From NCBI GenBank assembly GCA_018524345.1, contig JADQAZ010000001.1, positions 310,001 to 374,000 of the forward strand: a DNA stretch of 64,000 nt. Reading direction: 5' to 3'. The DNA is from Harenicola maris (GTDB lineage Bacteria > Pseudomonadota > Alphaproteobacteria > Rhodobacterales > Rhodobacteraceae). A model generated the notes under the pieces. It was given only the letters and a program-made list of their open reading frames with translations. It ran no database searches and had not been told where the DNA came from. A program made the position numbers and the translations under genes. This document shows, piece by piece, positions 52,283 through 60,965 of the stretch (position 1 is the first letter of the stretch; each line of letters begins with the position of its first letter).

Positions 52283-52768
52283 TTATTCGAGGATCACAAG
52301 AGGGGCGCCGAATTCAACCGGCCCGCCGTCTTCAACAAGGATGCGTTTCACTGTGCCTGCGCGCGGCGAGGGGATCTGGTTCATGGTTTTCATTGCCTCG
52401 ATGATCAGCAATGTCTGCCCTTCCTTCACCTGCGTGCCAACGGAGACGAAGGCATCCGCGCCGGGCTCTGGCTGCATATAGACGGTGCCGACCATGGGCG
52501 ATGTGACCGCGCCGGGGTGTTGGGCGGGATCGGGGGAGGCGTCTTCTGCCGCCGCGGGGGCGGCTAGAGGGGCGGCAGCCGGTGCGGCCACGGCAACCTG
52601 TGCTGGCGCAGCAGGGGCGGCCATGGTTTGACGCGAGACGCGCACATTAAGGCTGTCATCGGCGCCATAGTCACGTTTCACCTGAAGCTCTGTCAGGTCA
52701 TTTGCGCGCAAAAGCTCGGCCAGTGCCTGAATAAAGGCCACGTCATCATCATGCGAAGAAGTTGTCAT
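52283..52768 (-). CDS. accB: Acetyl-CoA carboxylase biotin carrier protein
   Basis: 161 residues. N-terminal part, Ala/Pro-rich linker (about residues 50-80), and a C-terminal biotinyl domain with the biotinylation site EAMKTMN. ATG at 52768. Lies 13 bases upstream of accC in the same operon. Confidence 0.97.
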   Translation of the reverse strand: MTTSSHDDDVAFIQALAELLRANDLTELQVKRDYGADDSLNVRVSRQTMAAPAAPAQVAVAAPAAAPLAAPAAAEDASPDPAQHPGAVTSPMVGTVYMQPEPGADAFVSVGTQVKEGQTLLIIEAMKTMNQIPSPRAGTVKRILVEDGGPVEFGAPLVILE

Positions 52769-52949
52769 TCGGTCCCCGTCATTATCGCAGGGCCCCGCCC
52801 GATTACCGGCGCTGGGGCAATTGTTACCTCGCGTTTATAGGGCAGACAGTGAGGGAGGGAAAGCGCCCTTCGCGGGAAGTTTTTGCGGGTGATTTTTGCG
52901 CGGCGACCGGTGGACGATTTCAATGGGGCGGGCTGCGTTCTGCGGGCGG

Positions 52950-53016
52950 GCAGACTTTTGCAAAAGTCTGCTGCAGACCCTTGGAAAGGGTCTGTTCAAT
53001 TTCTTATAAGAAATTG
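52950..53016. repeat. Three palindromes 3' of rutR
   Basis: 52950-52971 perfect 22-bp palindrome (half GCAGACTTTTG). 52974-52994 CAGACCCTT-GGA-AAGGGTCTG. 52997-53016 perfect 20-bp palindrome (half CAATTTCTTA). Same build as the cluster at 4706-4774, with outer units around a CCTT-GGA-AAGG unit. Confidence 0.8.
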
Positions 53017-53023
53017 GGTCGCG

Positions 53024-53635
53024 CTAGGGGCGGAGCATTTTTCCGAACATGTCTTGCAGGTGATTTTGCGCGCCCTCGAAGGGGTCTTCGTCGCCCAGAA
53101 TCATCCGCACCTGCACGTCGAAATCGGCGTAGTGTTGGGTGAGGGACCAGATGGAGAACAGCAGGTGATAGGGGTGGACGGGCGCTATTTTTCCGGCTTC
53201 TACCCAGCTTTGGATCAGGGCGGCTTTCTCGTCGACCAGGGGTTTGAGCTCTGACCCCAATGTGCCGGAGAGGCGGGGTGCGCCTTGCAGGATTTCATTG
53301 GCGAAGAGGCGGCTTTCGCGGGGCAGGTCGCGGGACATTTCCAGCTTTCGTTGCACATAGCCCAGAAGCTCGGATACCGGATCACCGGTGTCCTTTATCT
53401 CTCTGAGCGGGGCGAGCCATGTGTCCATGAGGGCGGCGAGGAGGGCGACGTGGATCGCCTCTTTGCTGGGGAAGTAATAGAGCAGGTTGGGTTTGGACAG
53501 CCCGGCGGAGGCGGCGATCTGGTCGACGGTGGCGCCGCGAAAGCCGTTGGCGGAGAAGACGTCGAGGGCGGCCTCTTGGATGGCATTGATATTGCGCTGC
53601 TGGATTCGCGTGCGGGGTTTGTCGCTTGCGGTCAT
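53024..53635 (-). CDS. rutR: TetR-family pyrimidine regulator RutR
   Basis: 203 residues. N-terminal TetR helix-turn-helix (ALDVFSANGFRGATVDQIAASAGLSKPNLLYYFPSKEAIH) and the RutR C-terminal domain with LAPLREIKD, LEMSRDLPRESRLFANEILQGAP, LVDEKAALIQSWVEAGKIAPVHPYHLLFSIWSLTQHYADF, all close to E. coli RutR. RutR senses uracil and controls pyrimidine breakdown. Divergent from the amidohydrolase gene, with a palindromic operator between them. Confidence 0.93.
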   Translation of the reverse strand: MTASDKPRTRIQQRNINAIQEAALDVFSANGFRGATVDQIAASAGLSKPNLLYYFPSKEAIHVALLAALMDTWLAPLREIKDTGDPVSELLGYVQRKLEMSRDLPRESRLFANEILQGAPRLSGTLGSELKPLVDEKAALIQSWVEAGKIAPVHPYHLLFSIWSLTQHYADFDVQVRMILGDEDPFEGAQNHLQDMFGKMLRP

Positions 53636-53772
53636 GTGCGGTTCGGTCCCTTGGGGTGATCTGCGCGGAGGGGCTTTTTATAAACGGCTGAAATTTTGGT
53701 CAAAATCTGATTAATCCAATGGCTCGCCCGAGGGATTTCTTGACTGTCCCTTGACCCGTGGTAGCCTGATCC

Positions 53773-53786
53773 TGACCAATTGGTCA
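53773..53786. promoter_or_regulatory. RutR operator
   Basis: TGACCAATTGGTCA, a perfect 14-bp palindrome matching the RutR site TTGACCAnnTGGTCAA, 36 bases before the amidohydrolase start. A weaker half-site, TTGGTCAAAA, lies at 53696-53705 on the rutR side and may give autoregulation. Confidence 0.85.
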
Positions 53787-53822
53787 AATGTTGAAGTTCC
53801 AAAGCTCGTGATCGGAGAAACC

Positions 53823-55070
53823 ATGGCTGCCCCCGGTGAAAACCTAAAAATTAATGCGGACCGTTTGTGGGACAGCTTGATGGAGATGGCCAAGATCGGC
53901 CCCGGCATTGCGGGCGGGAACAACCGTCAGACCCTGACGGATGAGGACGCCGAGGGGCGGGCTCTGTTCCAAAGCTGGTGCGAGGATGCGGGTTGCACCA
54001 TGGGTGTTGACCAGATGGGCAATATGTTTGCGCGGCGCGAGGGGACGGACCCTGATGCGCTTCCGGTCTATGTTGGCTCGCACCTTGATACCCAGCCGAC
54101 GGGCGGCAAGTATGACGGGGTTCTGGGCGTGCTAGGCGGGCTTGAGGTGATCCGGTCGCTCAATGACCTTGGCATCCAGACGCGGCATCCGATTGTTGTG
54201 ACCAACTGGACCAACGAGGAGGGCACACGTTATGCGCCGGCGATGCTGGCCTCGGGCGTTTTCGCGGGCAAGCACACGCAGGAATGGGCCTATGATAAGG
54301 TCGATGCGGAGGGCAAACGCTTTGGCGACGAGCTGGAGCGGATCGGCTGGAAGGGCGATGAGGTTGTCGGTGCGCGCAAGATGCATGCCTTCTTTGAGCT
54401 GCATATCGAGCAGGGGCCCATTCTGGAGGCCGAGGGTAAGGATGTGGGGGTTGTGACCCACGGGCAGGGGCTGCGCTGGATCGAGTGTACTGTGACGGGC
54501 AAGGAGAGCCACACGGGCTCTACCCCGATGCATATGCGCCGCAATGCGGGGCGCGGGCTGGCGCTTATCACCGAGCTTGTCCATGAGATTGCGATGAAAA
54601 ACCAGCCCGGCGCCGTTGGCGCGATCGGGCATGTGGATGTTTACCCGAACAGCCGCAACATCATTCCGGGCAAGGTTGTCTTTACCATCGATATGCGCAC
54701 CCATCTGCTGGATAAGCTGAACGGGATGGTGGATGAATTGATGGCCCGTGCGCCGGAGCTTTGCGAGGGGATCGGCGTGGAATTCAGCGCCGAGATCGTG
54801 GGGCAGTTTGATCCGCCCGCCTTTGACGAGGGCTGCGTTGCTGCCGTGCGCAATGCGGCGGAGCGGTTGGGCTATAGCCATATCGATATCATTTCCGGTG
54901 CGGGCCATGATGCCTGCTGGATCAATGATGTGGCGCCGACGGCCATGGTGATGTGTCCCTGTGTGGACGGGTTGAGCCATAACGAGGCCGAGGAAATTTC
55001 GCCCGAGTGGGCCGCGGCGGGCTGTAATGTCCTGTTCCACGCGGTGGTCGAGACGGCGGAGATCGTTTGA
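53823..55070 (+). CDS. Beta-ureidopropionase / N-carbamoyl amino-acid hydrolase (M20 family)
   Basis: 415 residues from the ATG at 53823 (MAAPGENLKINADRLWDSLMEMAKIGP), preceded by GGAGAAA. Zinc ligands of the M20/carbamoylase fold: GSHLDTQPTGGKYDGVLG, TNEEGTRYAPAMLASG, FELHIEQGPILE, and SGAGHDACWIN, DGLSHNEAE near the end. By context it removes the carbamoyl group from N-carbamoyl-beta-alanine, the last step of reductive pyrimidine breakdown. RutR-type operator upstream. Confidence 0.94.
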   Translation: MAAPGENLKINADRLWDSLMEMAKIGPGIAGGNNRQTLTDEDAEGRALFQSWCEDAGCTMGVDQMGNMFARREGTDPDALPVYVGSHLDTQPTGGKYDGVLGVLGGLEVIRSLNDLGIQTRHPIVVTNWTNEEGTRYAPAMLASGVFAGKHTQEWAYDKVDAEGKRFGDELERIGWKGDEVVGARKMHAFFELHIEQGPILEAEGKDVGVVTHGQGLRWIECTVTGKESHTGSTPMHMRRNAGRGLALITELVHEIAMKNQPGAVGAIGHVDVYPNSRNIIPGKVVFTIDMRTHLLDKLNGMVDELMARAPELCEGIGVEFSAEIVGQFDPPAFDEGCVAAVRNAAERLGYSHIDIISGAGHDACWINDVAPTAMVMCPCVDGLSHNEAEEISPEWAAAGCNVLFHAVVETAEIV

Positions 55071-55218
55071 GGCATCGGGGTGCCCTTTGCCGGTTGGCGG
55101 CGGGCTGTCTGGAAAGGGCCGTGACATCAGGGGGCTGTAGGGCGGCCCGGGAAAAAATTGTAAATCAAAGCGGGCGGGGATTCCTGTCACCGGGGCCCGC
55201 GCATGAAGGGGATGAAAG

Positions 55219-56682
55219 ATGAGCAAGGTTATTAAGGGCGGCACGGTCGTCACGGCGGATCGCAGCTGGCGCGCGGATGTGCTGGTTGAGGGGGAGAAGA
55301 TCGTCGAGATCGCCGAGAACCTGAGCGGGGATGAGGTGATTGATGCCGAGGGGGCCTATGTGATCCCCGGCGGGATCGACCCGCATACCCATCTTGAGAT
55401 GCCCTTTATGGGGACCACGGCGGCGGAGACATTCGAGAGCGGCACCTTTGCGGCGGCGGCGGGGGGCACCACGATGCTTGTGGATTTCTGCTTGCCCGGC
55501 GAGGACGGGAGCCTGCTGAACGCGATTGACGATTGGGACCGCAAGTCCCGCGACCAGATTTGTTGTGATGTGTCCTATCACATGGCGATCACCGGTTGGG
55601 ACGAGAATGTTTTCAACGAGATGGCCGATGTGGTGAACAAGCGCGGCATCAACACCTTCAAGCATTTCATGGCCTATAAGGGCGCTTTGATGGTGGAGGA
55701 TGACGAAATGTATGCCTCCTTCAAGCGCTGCGCCGAGCTGGGGGCGCTGCCGCTGGTGCATGCGGAGAACGGGGATATCGTTCAGGAATTGCAGCAGAAA
55801 TATCTGGCCGAGGGTCTGACGGGGCCGGAGGGGCATGCCTATAGCCGCCCGCCCGAGATCGAGGGCGAGGCCGCGAACCGGGCGATCATGATCGCCGATG
55901 CGGCGGGCGTGCCTTTGTATATCGTTCATGTCTCCTGCGAGCAGGCGCATGAGGCGATCCGGCGCGCGCGTCAGAAGGGGATGCGCGTGTATGGCGAGCC
56001 TTTGATCCAGCATCTGACGCTGGACGAGAGCGAGTATTTCAACAAGGACTGGCAATATGCCGCGCGGCGGGTGATGTCGCCGCCCTTCCGCAACAAGGAA
56101 CACCAAGCCTCGCTTTGGGCCGGTTTGTCGGCAGGCTCCCTTCAGGTTGTGGCCACGGATCATGCCGCCTTTAGTGACGAGCAGAAGCGCCTTGGCCTTG
56201 ATAATTTCACCACCATCCCGAACGGGACCGGCGGGCTTGAGGAACGGATGGCGATGCTTTGGACGACCGGTGTGGAAACCGGACGCCTGACGCCGGAGGA
56301 GTTTGTCGCTGTGACATCCTCTAATATCGCGAAGATCCTTAACATTTACCCAATGAAGGGCGCGATCACCCCCGGGGCGGATGCGGATATTGTGGTTTGG
56401 GACCCGACGATTTCCAAGGAGGTTGCCGTCAGCACCCAGAAATCTATCATTGATTACAACGTCTTCGAGGGGATGACCGTAACGGCGCAGCCGCGCTTTA
56501 CCCTGTCGCGCGGCGATGTGATCTGGGCCTGGGGCAAGAACAGCCAGCCGCAGCCGGGGCGCGGGAAGTTCGTGCGCCGCCCTGCCTTTGCCAGTGCGTC
56601 CAAGGCGCTGAGCAAGTGGAAAGCCCTGAATACGCCGCGTAAGATCGAGCGTGATCCCATGAATATCCCGAGCGGTGTGTAA
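55219..56682 (+). CDS. hydA: Dihydropyrimidinase
   Basis: 487 residues. Amidohydrolase barrel with two metals: DPHTHLEMPF (His-X-His), bridging carbamylated Lys in FKHFMAYKGALM, His in PLVHAENG and YIVHVSCEQAHE, and Asp in VATDHAAF. Opens dihydrouracil or dihydrothymine to the N-carbamoyl product used by the previous gene. 148-bp gap after that gene; directly joined to the ABC ATPase gene. GAAAGATG start context. Confidence 0.95.
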   Translation: MSKVIKGGTVVTADRSWRADVLVEGEKIVEIAENLSGDEVIDAEGAYVIPGGIDPHTHLEMPFMGTTAAETFESGTFAAAAGGTTMLVDFCLPGEDGSLLNAIDDWDRKSRDQICCDVSYHMAITGWDENVFNEMADVVNKRGINTFKHFMAYKGALMVEDDEMYASFKRCAELGALPLVHAENGDIVQELQQKYLAEGLTGPEGHAYSRPPEIEGEAANRAIMIADAAGVPLYIVHVSCEQAHEAIRRARQKGMRVYGEPLIQHLTLDESEYFNKDWQYAARRVMSPPFRNKEHQASLWAGLSAGSLQVVATDHAAFSDEQKRLGLDNFTTIPNGTGGLEERMAMLWTTGVETGRLTPEEFVAVTSSNIAKILNIYPMKGAITPGADADIVVWDPTISKEVAVSTQKSIIDYNVFEGMTVTAQPRFTLSRGDVIWAWGKNSQPQPGRGKFVRRPAFASASKALSKWKALNTPRKIERDPMNIPSGV

Positions 56683-57477
56683 GTGAATAAATCGACGCAG
56701 CCTGTTGTTATACAGGCGAAAAATCTTGATCTGACCTTTCAGACGAATGACGGGCCTGTGCATGCGTTGAAAGACGTGAGCCTTGATATCGGCAAGGGGG
56801 AGTTCGTGAGCTTTATCGGCCCCTCTGGCTGTGGCAAGACCACGTTTTTGCGGGTGATGGCGGGGCTGGAGACGCCCACGGGCGGGGAGATTTCCGTGAA
56901 CGGAATGACCCCGGACGAGGCGCGCAAGAGCCGGGCCTATGGCTATGTTTTTCAGGCGGCGGGATTGTATCCGTGGCGCACGATTGGCGGCAATATTCGC
57001 CTGCCATTGGAGATCATGGGCTATGACAAGGCGGATCAGGCGGAGCGTGTGAAGCGCGTGTTGGAATTGGTGGAACTCTCTGGTTTTGAAAAGAAATTCC
57101 CTTGGCAGCTGTCGGGCGGGATGCAGCAGCGGGCGAGCATTGCGCGGGCTTTGGCCTTTGATGCCGAGATCCTTTTGATGGACGAGCCTTTTGGCGCGCT
57201 GGACGAGATTGTGCGTGACCATTTGAACGAGCAACTCCTTGCCCTTTGGGCGCGGACGAAAAAGACCATCGGCTTTGTCACCCATTCGATCCCCGAGGCG
57301 GTTTACCTGTCGACCAAGATCGTGGTGATGTCGCCGCGTCCGGGGCGGATTTCTGATGTGATCGACAGCCCGCTACCCCCCGAGAGGCCCCTCGATATTC
57401 GCGATAGTCCCGAGTTTATCGAGCTTGCGCATCGTGTGCGCGATGGCCTGCGCGAGGGGCATGGCGATGCTGTTTGA
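56683..57477 (+). CDS. ABC transporter ATPase (NitT/TauT type), probably pyrimidine uptake
   Basis: 264 residues from a GTG that starts directly after the hydA stop. Walker A GPSGCGKTT, Q-loop VFQAAGLYPW, signature QLSGGMQQRASIARAL, Walker B ILLMDEPFGALD and H-loop VTHSIPEA. With the two permeases and the binding protein downstream it makes an import system; the pathway context suggests pyrimidine substrates. Confidence 0.94.
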   Translation: MNKSTQPVVIQAKNLDLTFQTNDGPVHALKDVSLDIGKGEFVSFIGPSGCGKTTFLRVMAGLETPTGGEISVNGMTPDEARKSRAYGYVFQAAGLYPWRTIGGNIRLPLEIMGYDKADQAERVKRVLELVELSGFEKKFPWQLSGGMQQRASIARALAFDAEILLMDEPFGALDEIVRDHLNEQLLALWARTKKTIGFVTHSIPEAVYLSTKIVVMSPRPGRISDVIDSPLPPERPLDIRDSPEFIELAHRVRDGLREGHGDAV

Positions 57478-57492
57478 GGGGGCTGCGGGGGC

Positions 57493-57536
57493 GATGCACA
57501 AGTCATGCACATCCGATGCACATCCGATGCACATGA
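57493..57536. repeat. 11-bp tandem repeat, four units, at the start of the GNAT gene
   Basis: Units GATGCACAAGT, CATGCACATCC, GATGCACATCC and GATGCACATGA. Same repeat as in valS (12691-12723). Each unit carries ATG, giving start codons in different frames. Confidence 0.8.
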
Positions 57537-57958
57537 ATCTGCGCCGCGCTGCAGCATCGGACGCCGCGCCTTGCGGGCAGATTGTGAACGACTGGATCGA
57601 CGAGACCGAGTGGCACCCGCGGGTGCATAGCCATGCCTCCGTCGCGCGGCATTTTGCCGGGACGGTTTGGACCGAGCGCGAGGTCTGGGTTTATGGCGAT
57701 CCGGCGGAGGGGTTTGTTGCGATTGATAATGATGATGACATGATCACCGGGCTTTATGTCGCGCGGCGCCGCCGTGGGATTGGATCGGCCCTGATGGGGC
57801 AGGCGAAGGCGGGGCGGGATCGGTTGCAGCTTTGGACTCATCAGCCGAACCTCGCGGCGCAGCGGTTTTACCTGCACCACGGGTTCCGCGCGGTGGAGCG
57901 CACGGACGGGGACAACGAAGAGAAGGTGCCGGACGTTCGGTTTGAGTGGTTGGCATGA
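57494..57958 (+). CDS. GNAT-family N-acetyltransferase
   Basis: 154 residues from the ATG at 57494, with GGGGG upstream; the repeat at 57493-57536 is then translated (MHKSCTSDAHPMHMNLRR). Starting at 57533 (MNLRRAAASDAAPCGQIV) gives the bare GNAT domain but no ribosome site. Acetyl-CoA loop: LYVARRRRGIGSALMGQAKAG; C-terminal NLAAQRFYLHHGFRAVERT. It sits inside the ABC operon between ATPase and permease and overlaps the permease by ATGA. Substrate unknown; an odd insertion into this operon. Confidence 0.85.
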   Translation: MHKSCTSDAHPMHMNLRRAAASDAAPCGQIVNDWIDETEWHPRVHSHASVARHFAGTVWTEREVWVYGDPAEGFVAIDNDDDMITGLYVARRRRGIGSALMGQAKAGRDRLQLWTHQPNLAAQRFYLHHGFRAVERTDGDNEEKVPDVRFEWLA

Positions 57959-58830
57959 GGTATATCCTTCCGGTTCTGACCGTCATCGCGGTGATAGTGG
58001 GCATCTGGTATGCCGCCGCTGTCTGGATGAATGCGCAATGGGCCTATGATCAGGCGGAGCGGGCCGGGGTGGAGATCACTTTCACCGAGATGGCCGCGCA
58101 GACCATGCAGCAGGACAAGCCGGTTCTGCCCGCGCCGCATCAGGTGGCGCAGGAGTTGTGGAAGACCACGGGGGCGATGGTTCTGTCGGGCCGTGCCTTT
58201 TCCAAGCGGAGCCTGATTTTTCATGGCTGGATTACGCTTTCGGCGACGCTGCTTGGCTTTGCCATTGGCTCTGTTGCGGGGATCGCTTTGGCGGTGGGGA
58301 TCGTTCATAGCCGGGTGATGGATATGAGTGTGATGCCTTGGGCGATTGCCTCGCAGACCATTCCGATTCTGGCGCTGGCGCCGATGATTATTGTGGTTTT
58401 GAATTCGGTTGGCGTTCAGGGGCTTTTGCCCAAGGCGGTGATTTCGGCCTATCTGTCTTTCTTCCCTGTGGTTGTGGGCATGGTGACGGGGCTGCGCAGC
58501 CCTGATGCGATGCAGATGGACCTGCTTAAGACCTATAGCGCGAGCAATGCCCAAGGGTTCTGGAAGCTGCGCCTGCCGGCCTCGATGCCGTTTTTGTTCA
58601 CCTCGCTGAAGATCGGGATTGCGGCGTCACTGGTGGGCGCGATTGTGGGCGAGTTGCCGACCGGGGCCATTCGCGGCCTTGGGGCGCGGATGCTGACGGG
58701 GAGCTATTACGGGCAGAATATCCAGATCTGGTCGGCCCTGTTTGCGGCGGCGATTGTGGCGGCCTTGCTGGTGGCTTTGATCGGGTTGATCGAGCGTGTG
58801 ACGCTTAAGCGGATGGGATTGGCGCGATGA
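57955..58830 (+). CDS. ABC transporter permease (first)
   Basis: 291 residues, about seven hydrophobic segments. BPD-type permease; the cytoplasmic EAA loop reads LLKTYSASNAQGFWKLRLPASMPFLFTSLKIG. Unlike its partner it has an N-terminal TM followed by a periplasmic part of about 60 residues (VEITFTEMAAQTMQQDKPVLP). Start ATG overlaps the GNAT stop. Confidence 0.92.
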   Translation: MRYILPVLTVIAVIVGIWYAAAVWMNAQWAYDQAERAGVEITFTEMAAQTMQQDKPVLPAPHQVAQELWKTTGAMVLSGRAFSKRSLIFHGWITLSATLLGFAIGSVAGIALAVGIVHSRVMDMSVMPWAIASQTIPILALAPMIIVVLNSVGVQGLLPKAVISAYLSFFPVVVGMVTGLRSPDAMQMDLLKTYSASNAQGFWKLRLPASMPFLFTSLKIGIAASLVGAIVGELPTGAIRGLGARMLTGSYYGQNIQIWSALFAAAIVAALLVALIGLIERVTLKRMGLAR

Positions 58831-58845
58831 TGAGAGCGCGGAATT

Positions 58846-58868
58846 GGATATTTGGACCAATAAGAAGC
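58846..58868 (+). repeat. GATATTT element, copy 3
   Basis: GGATATTT, GGA, CCAATAAGAAGC, in the 49-bp gap between the two permease genes, just before the AGGGGGG ribosome site of the second. Same as 32007-32029 except for the three spacer bases. Confidence 0.8.
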
Positions 58869-58879
58869 GAGGGGGGCGC

Positions 58880-59821
58880 ATGAGCCGGATTGTTGCGTCT
58901 TTGGCCCCTGTTGCCCTTGGGGTCGCCTTGTTTGTCGGGGCGGTCTATGCGCTGCCTGCTCTGCGGGGCTGGGTGCCGGTTCTGGTTTTGTTGACCATCT
59001 GGCTGGGCCTATGGGCGTGGAATGCGCGTTTGGCGGAGCCGGGGGCCTTGCCGCGGGATGTGCAGCGGATTGTGGTTCCGGCGCTGTTTGGCGGGACGAT
59101 CCTGTTGCTTTGGGAATTGGCGGTCTGGTTCTTTGATGTGCCTTTGGTGATCCTGCCGCCGCCTTCGATGATTGCGGCGCGGTTTGCGTCATCGACCGAT
59201 ATTCTTTGGGCGGATTTTGTCCAGACCTTCGTGAAGGGGGCTTTGGGCGGCTATATCATCGGGGCGGCGGCGGCCTTTGGCACGGCTCTTTTGGTGGACC
59301 GGAGTGATTTTTTGCGGCGGGGTTTGTTGCCTGTGGGCAATTTCATGGCGGCGCTGCCGATTGTGGGGACGGCGCCCATTCTGGTGGCGTGGTTCGGGTT
59401 TGACTGGCACAGCAAGGCGGCGGTTGTTGTTGTCATGGTGTTCTTTCCGATCCTTGTGAACACGGTGGCCGGATTGGCCAGCACCGATGTGATGCAGCGC
59501 GATCTGATGCATACCTATGCGGCCAGCCGGGGGCAGTCTTTGATGAAGCTGCGTCTGCCGGCGGCGATGCCGTTTATCTTTAACGGTTTGAAGGTGGCCT
59601 CTACGCTGGCGCTGATTGGCGCGATTGTGGCGGAGTTTTTCGGATCGCCCACCCTTGGGATGGGGTTCCGGATATCGACTTCGGTCGGCCAGCTGGCGAT
59701 GGATATGGTATGGGCGGAGATTTTGGTGGCGGCCCTAGCGGGAAGTGCCTTTTATTTCGCCGTTGTTGCGATTGAGGGGTGGGTAACCTTTTGGCACCCT
59801 TCACAGCGCAAGCGGCGTTGA
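58880..59821 (+). CDS. ABC transporter permease (second)
   Basis: 313 residues from the ATG at 58880 (MSRIVASLAPVALGVALFVGA); AGGGGGG just upstream. BPD-type permease with EAA loop LMHTYAASRGQSLMKLRLPAAMPFIFNGLKV and WAEILVAALAGSAFYFAVVAIEGWV at the end. Pairs with the previous permease to form the channel. Confidence 0.92.
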   Translation: MSRIVASLAPVALGVALFVGAVYALPALRGWVPVLVLLTIWLGLWAWNARLAEPGALPRDVQRIVVPALFGGTILLLWELAVWFFDVPLVILPPPSMIAARFASSTDILWADFVQTFVKGALGGYIIGAAAAFGTALLVDRSDFLRRGLLPVGNFMAALPIVGTAPILVAWFGFDWHSKAAVVVVMVFFPILVNTVAGLASTDVMQRDLMHTYAASRGQSLMKLRLPAAMPFIFNGLKVASTLALIGAIVAEFFGSPTLGMGFRISTSVGQLAMDMVWAEILVAALAGSAFYFAVVAIEGWVTFWHPSQRKRR

Positions 59822-59856
59822 TAGACTGTCGGATAATCAACAGAGAGGGAACGATA

Positions 59857-60846
59857 ATGAAAAACATCATGATGGGGGCCGCTGCGGCCTTGAGCCTTGG
59901 CGGAGCGGCGCAGGCGGCCGATGATGTGACGTTGCAGTTGCAATGGGTCACGCAGGCGCAGTTTGCCGGGTATTATGTGGCGCTGGACAAGGGCTTTTAC
60001 GAGGCCGAGGACCTGAATGTGACCATCAAGCCGGGTGGGCCGGATATTGCCCCGCCGCAGGTTCTTGCGGGTGGCGGCGCCGATGTGATGCTGAACTGGA
60101 TGCCATCGGCATTGGCGGCGCGCGAGAAGGGCCTGCCGGTTGTGAATATTGCGCAGCCGTTCAAGACCTCTGGCCTCATGCTGACGTGCTGGAAGGACAG
60201 CGGGATCACTTCGCCTGCCGATTTCAAGGGCAAGACCATTGGCGTTTGGTTCTTTGGCAATGAATATCCCTTCCTGTCGTGGATGTCCCAAGAGGGGATT
60301 TCGACAGAGGGCGGCGAGGACGGTGTGACCGTTTTGAAGCAGGGCTTTAACGTTGATCCGCTGCTCCAGAAGCAGGCCGATTGTATTTCGACCATGACCT
60401 ATAACGAATATGGTCAGGTTCTGGATGCGGGTGTGTCGCCCGATGACCTGGTGACCTTCAAATACGAAGAGCAGGGCGTTGCGACGCTTGAGGACGGGAT
60501 CTATGCGCTTGAGGAAAACCTGAGCGATCCGGCCTTTGTGGACAAGATGGTGCGTTTTGTTCGCGCCTCTATGCTTGGGTGGAAATACGCCGAGGAGAAC
60601 CCTGACGAGGCGGCGATGATCGTTCTGGACAACGACGAGACCGGTGCCCAGACCGAGGCCCATCAGAAGCGGATGATGGCGGAGATTGCCAAGCTGACCG
60701 CTGGTTCCGATGGCTCGCTCGACGAGGCCGATTACAAGCGCACGGTTGCGACCCTTCTTGGCGGGGGCTCTGACCCCGTGATCACGAAGGAGCCTGAGGG
60801 CGCTTGGACATCTGCGATCACAGACGCGGCTCTGGCCTCTGAATAA
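59857..60846 (+). CDS. ABC transporter substrate-binding protein (Thi5/NMT1-like)
   Basis: 329 residues from the ATG at 59857 (MKNIMMGAAAALSLGGAAQAADDV), signal peptide about 21 residues. NMT1/THI5-like fold: LQLQWVTQAQFAGYYVALDKGFYEAEDLNVTIKPGGPD, then VLAGGGADVMLNWMPSALAARE. The family binds pyrimidine-like molecules (HMP and others), which fits uracil, thymine or a nucleobase derivative given the catabolic genes upstream. SD AGAGGGA. Last gene of the transport set, followed by a hairpin. Confidence 0.93.
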   Translation: MKNIMMGAAAALSLGGAAQAADDVTLQLQWVTQAQFAGYYVALDKGFYEAEDLNVTIKPGGPDIAPPQVLAGGGADVMLNWMPSALAAREKGLPVVNIAQPFKTSGLMLTCWKDSGITSPADFKGKTIGVWFFGNEYPFLSWMSQEGISTEGGEDGVTVLKQGFNVDPLLQKQADCISTMTYNEYGQVLDAGVSPDDLVTFKYEEQGVATLEDGIYALEENLSDPAFVDKMVRFVRASMLGWKYAEENPDEAAMIVLDNDETGAQTEAHQKRMMAEIAKLTAGSDGSLDEADYKRTVATLLGGGSDPVITKEPEGAWTSAITDAALASE

Positions 60847-60868
60847 GAGGTTTCGGACGCGAGAGGGG

Positions 60869-60898
60869 GCGGCCCGCTGATGCAAATCAGCGGGCCGC
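60869..60898 (+). terminator. 13-bp hairpin with GCAA loop after the binding protein
   Basis: GCGGCCCGCTGAT (60869-60881), GCAA, ATCAGCGGGCCGC (60886-60898). Perfect arms; the loop is a GNRA tetraloop. No T-run follows, so it may also protect the 3' end of the mRNA. Confidence 0.65.
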
Positions 60899-60965
60899 TT
60901 GCGTGTTGCGCAGGGGTTTGGTTTTTTGGCGCGTGGCCCGTTCGGGACCAAGGGAGAGGATTGAG

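Noticed and set aside
52950..53016. Insertion-sequence ends
   Set aside because: Palindromes are close together with no transposase or target duplication between them.
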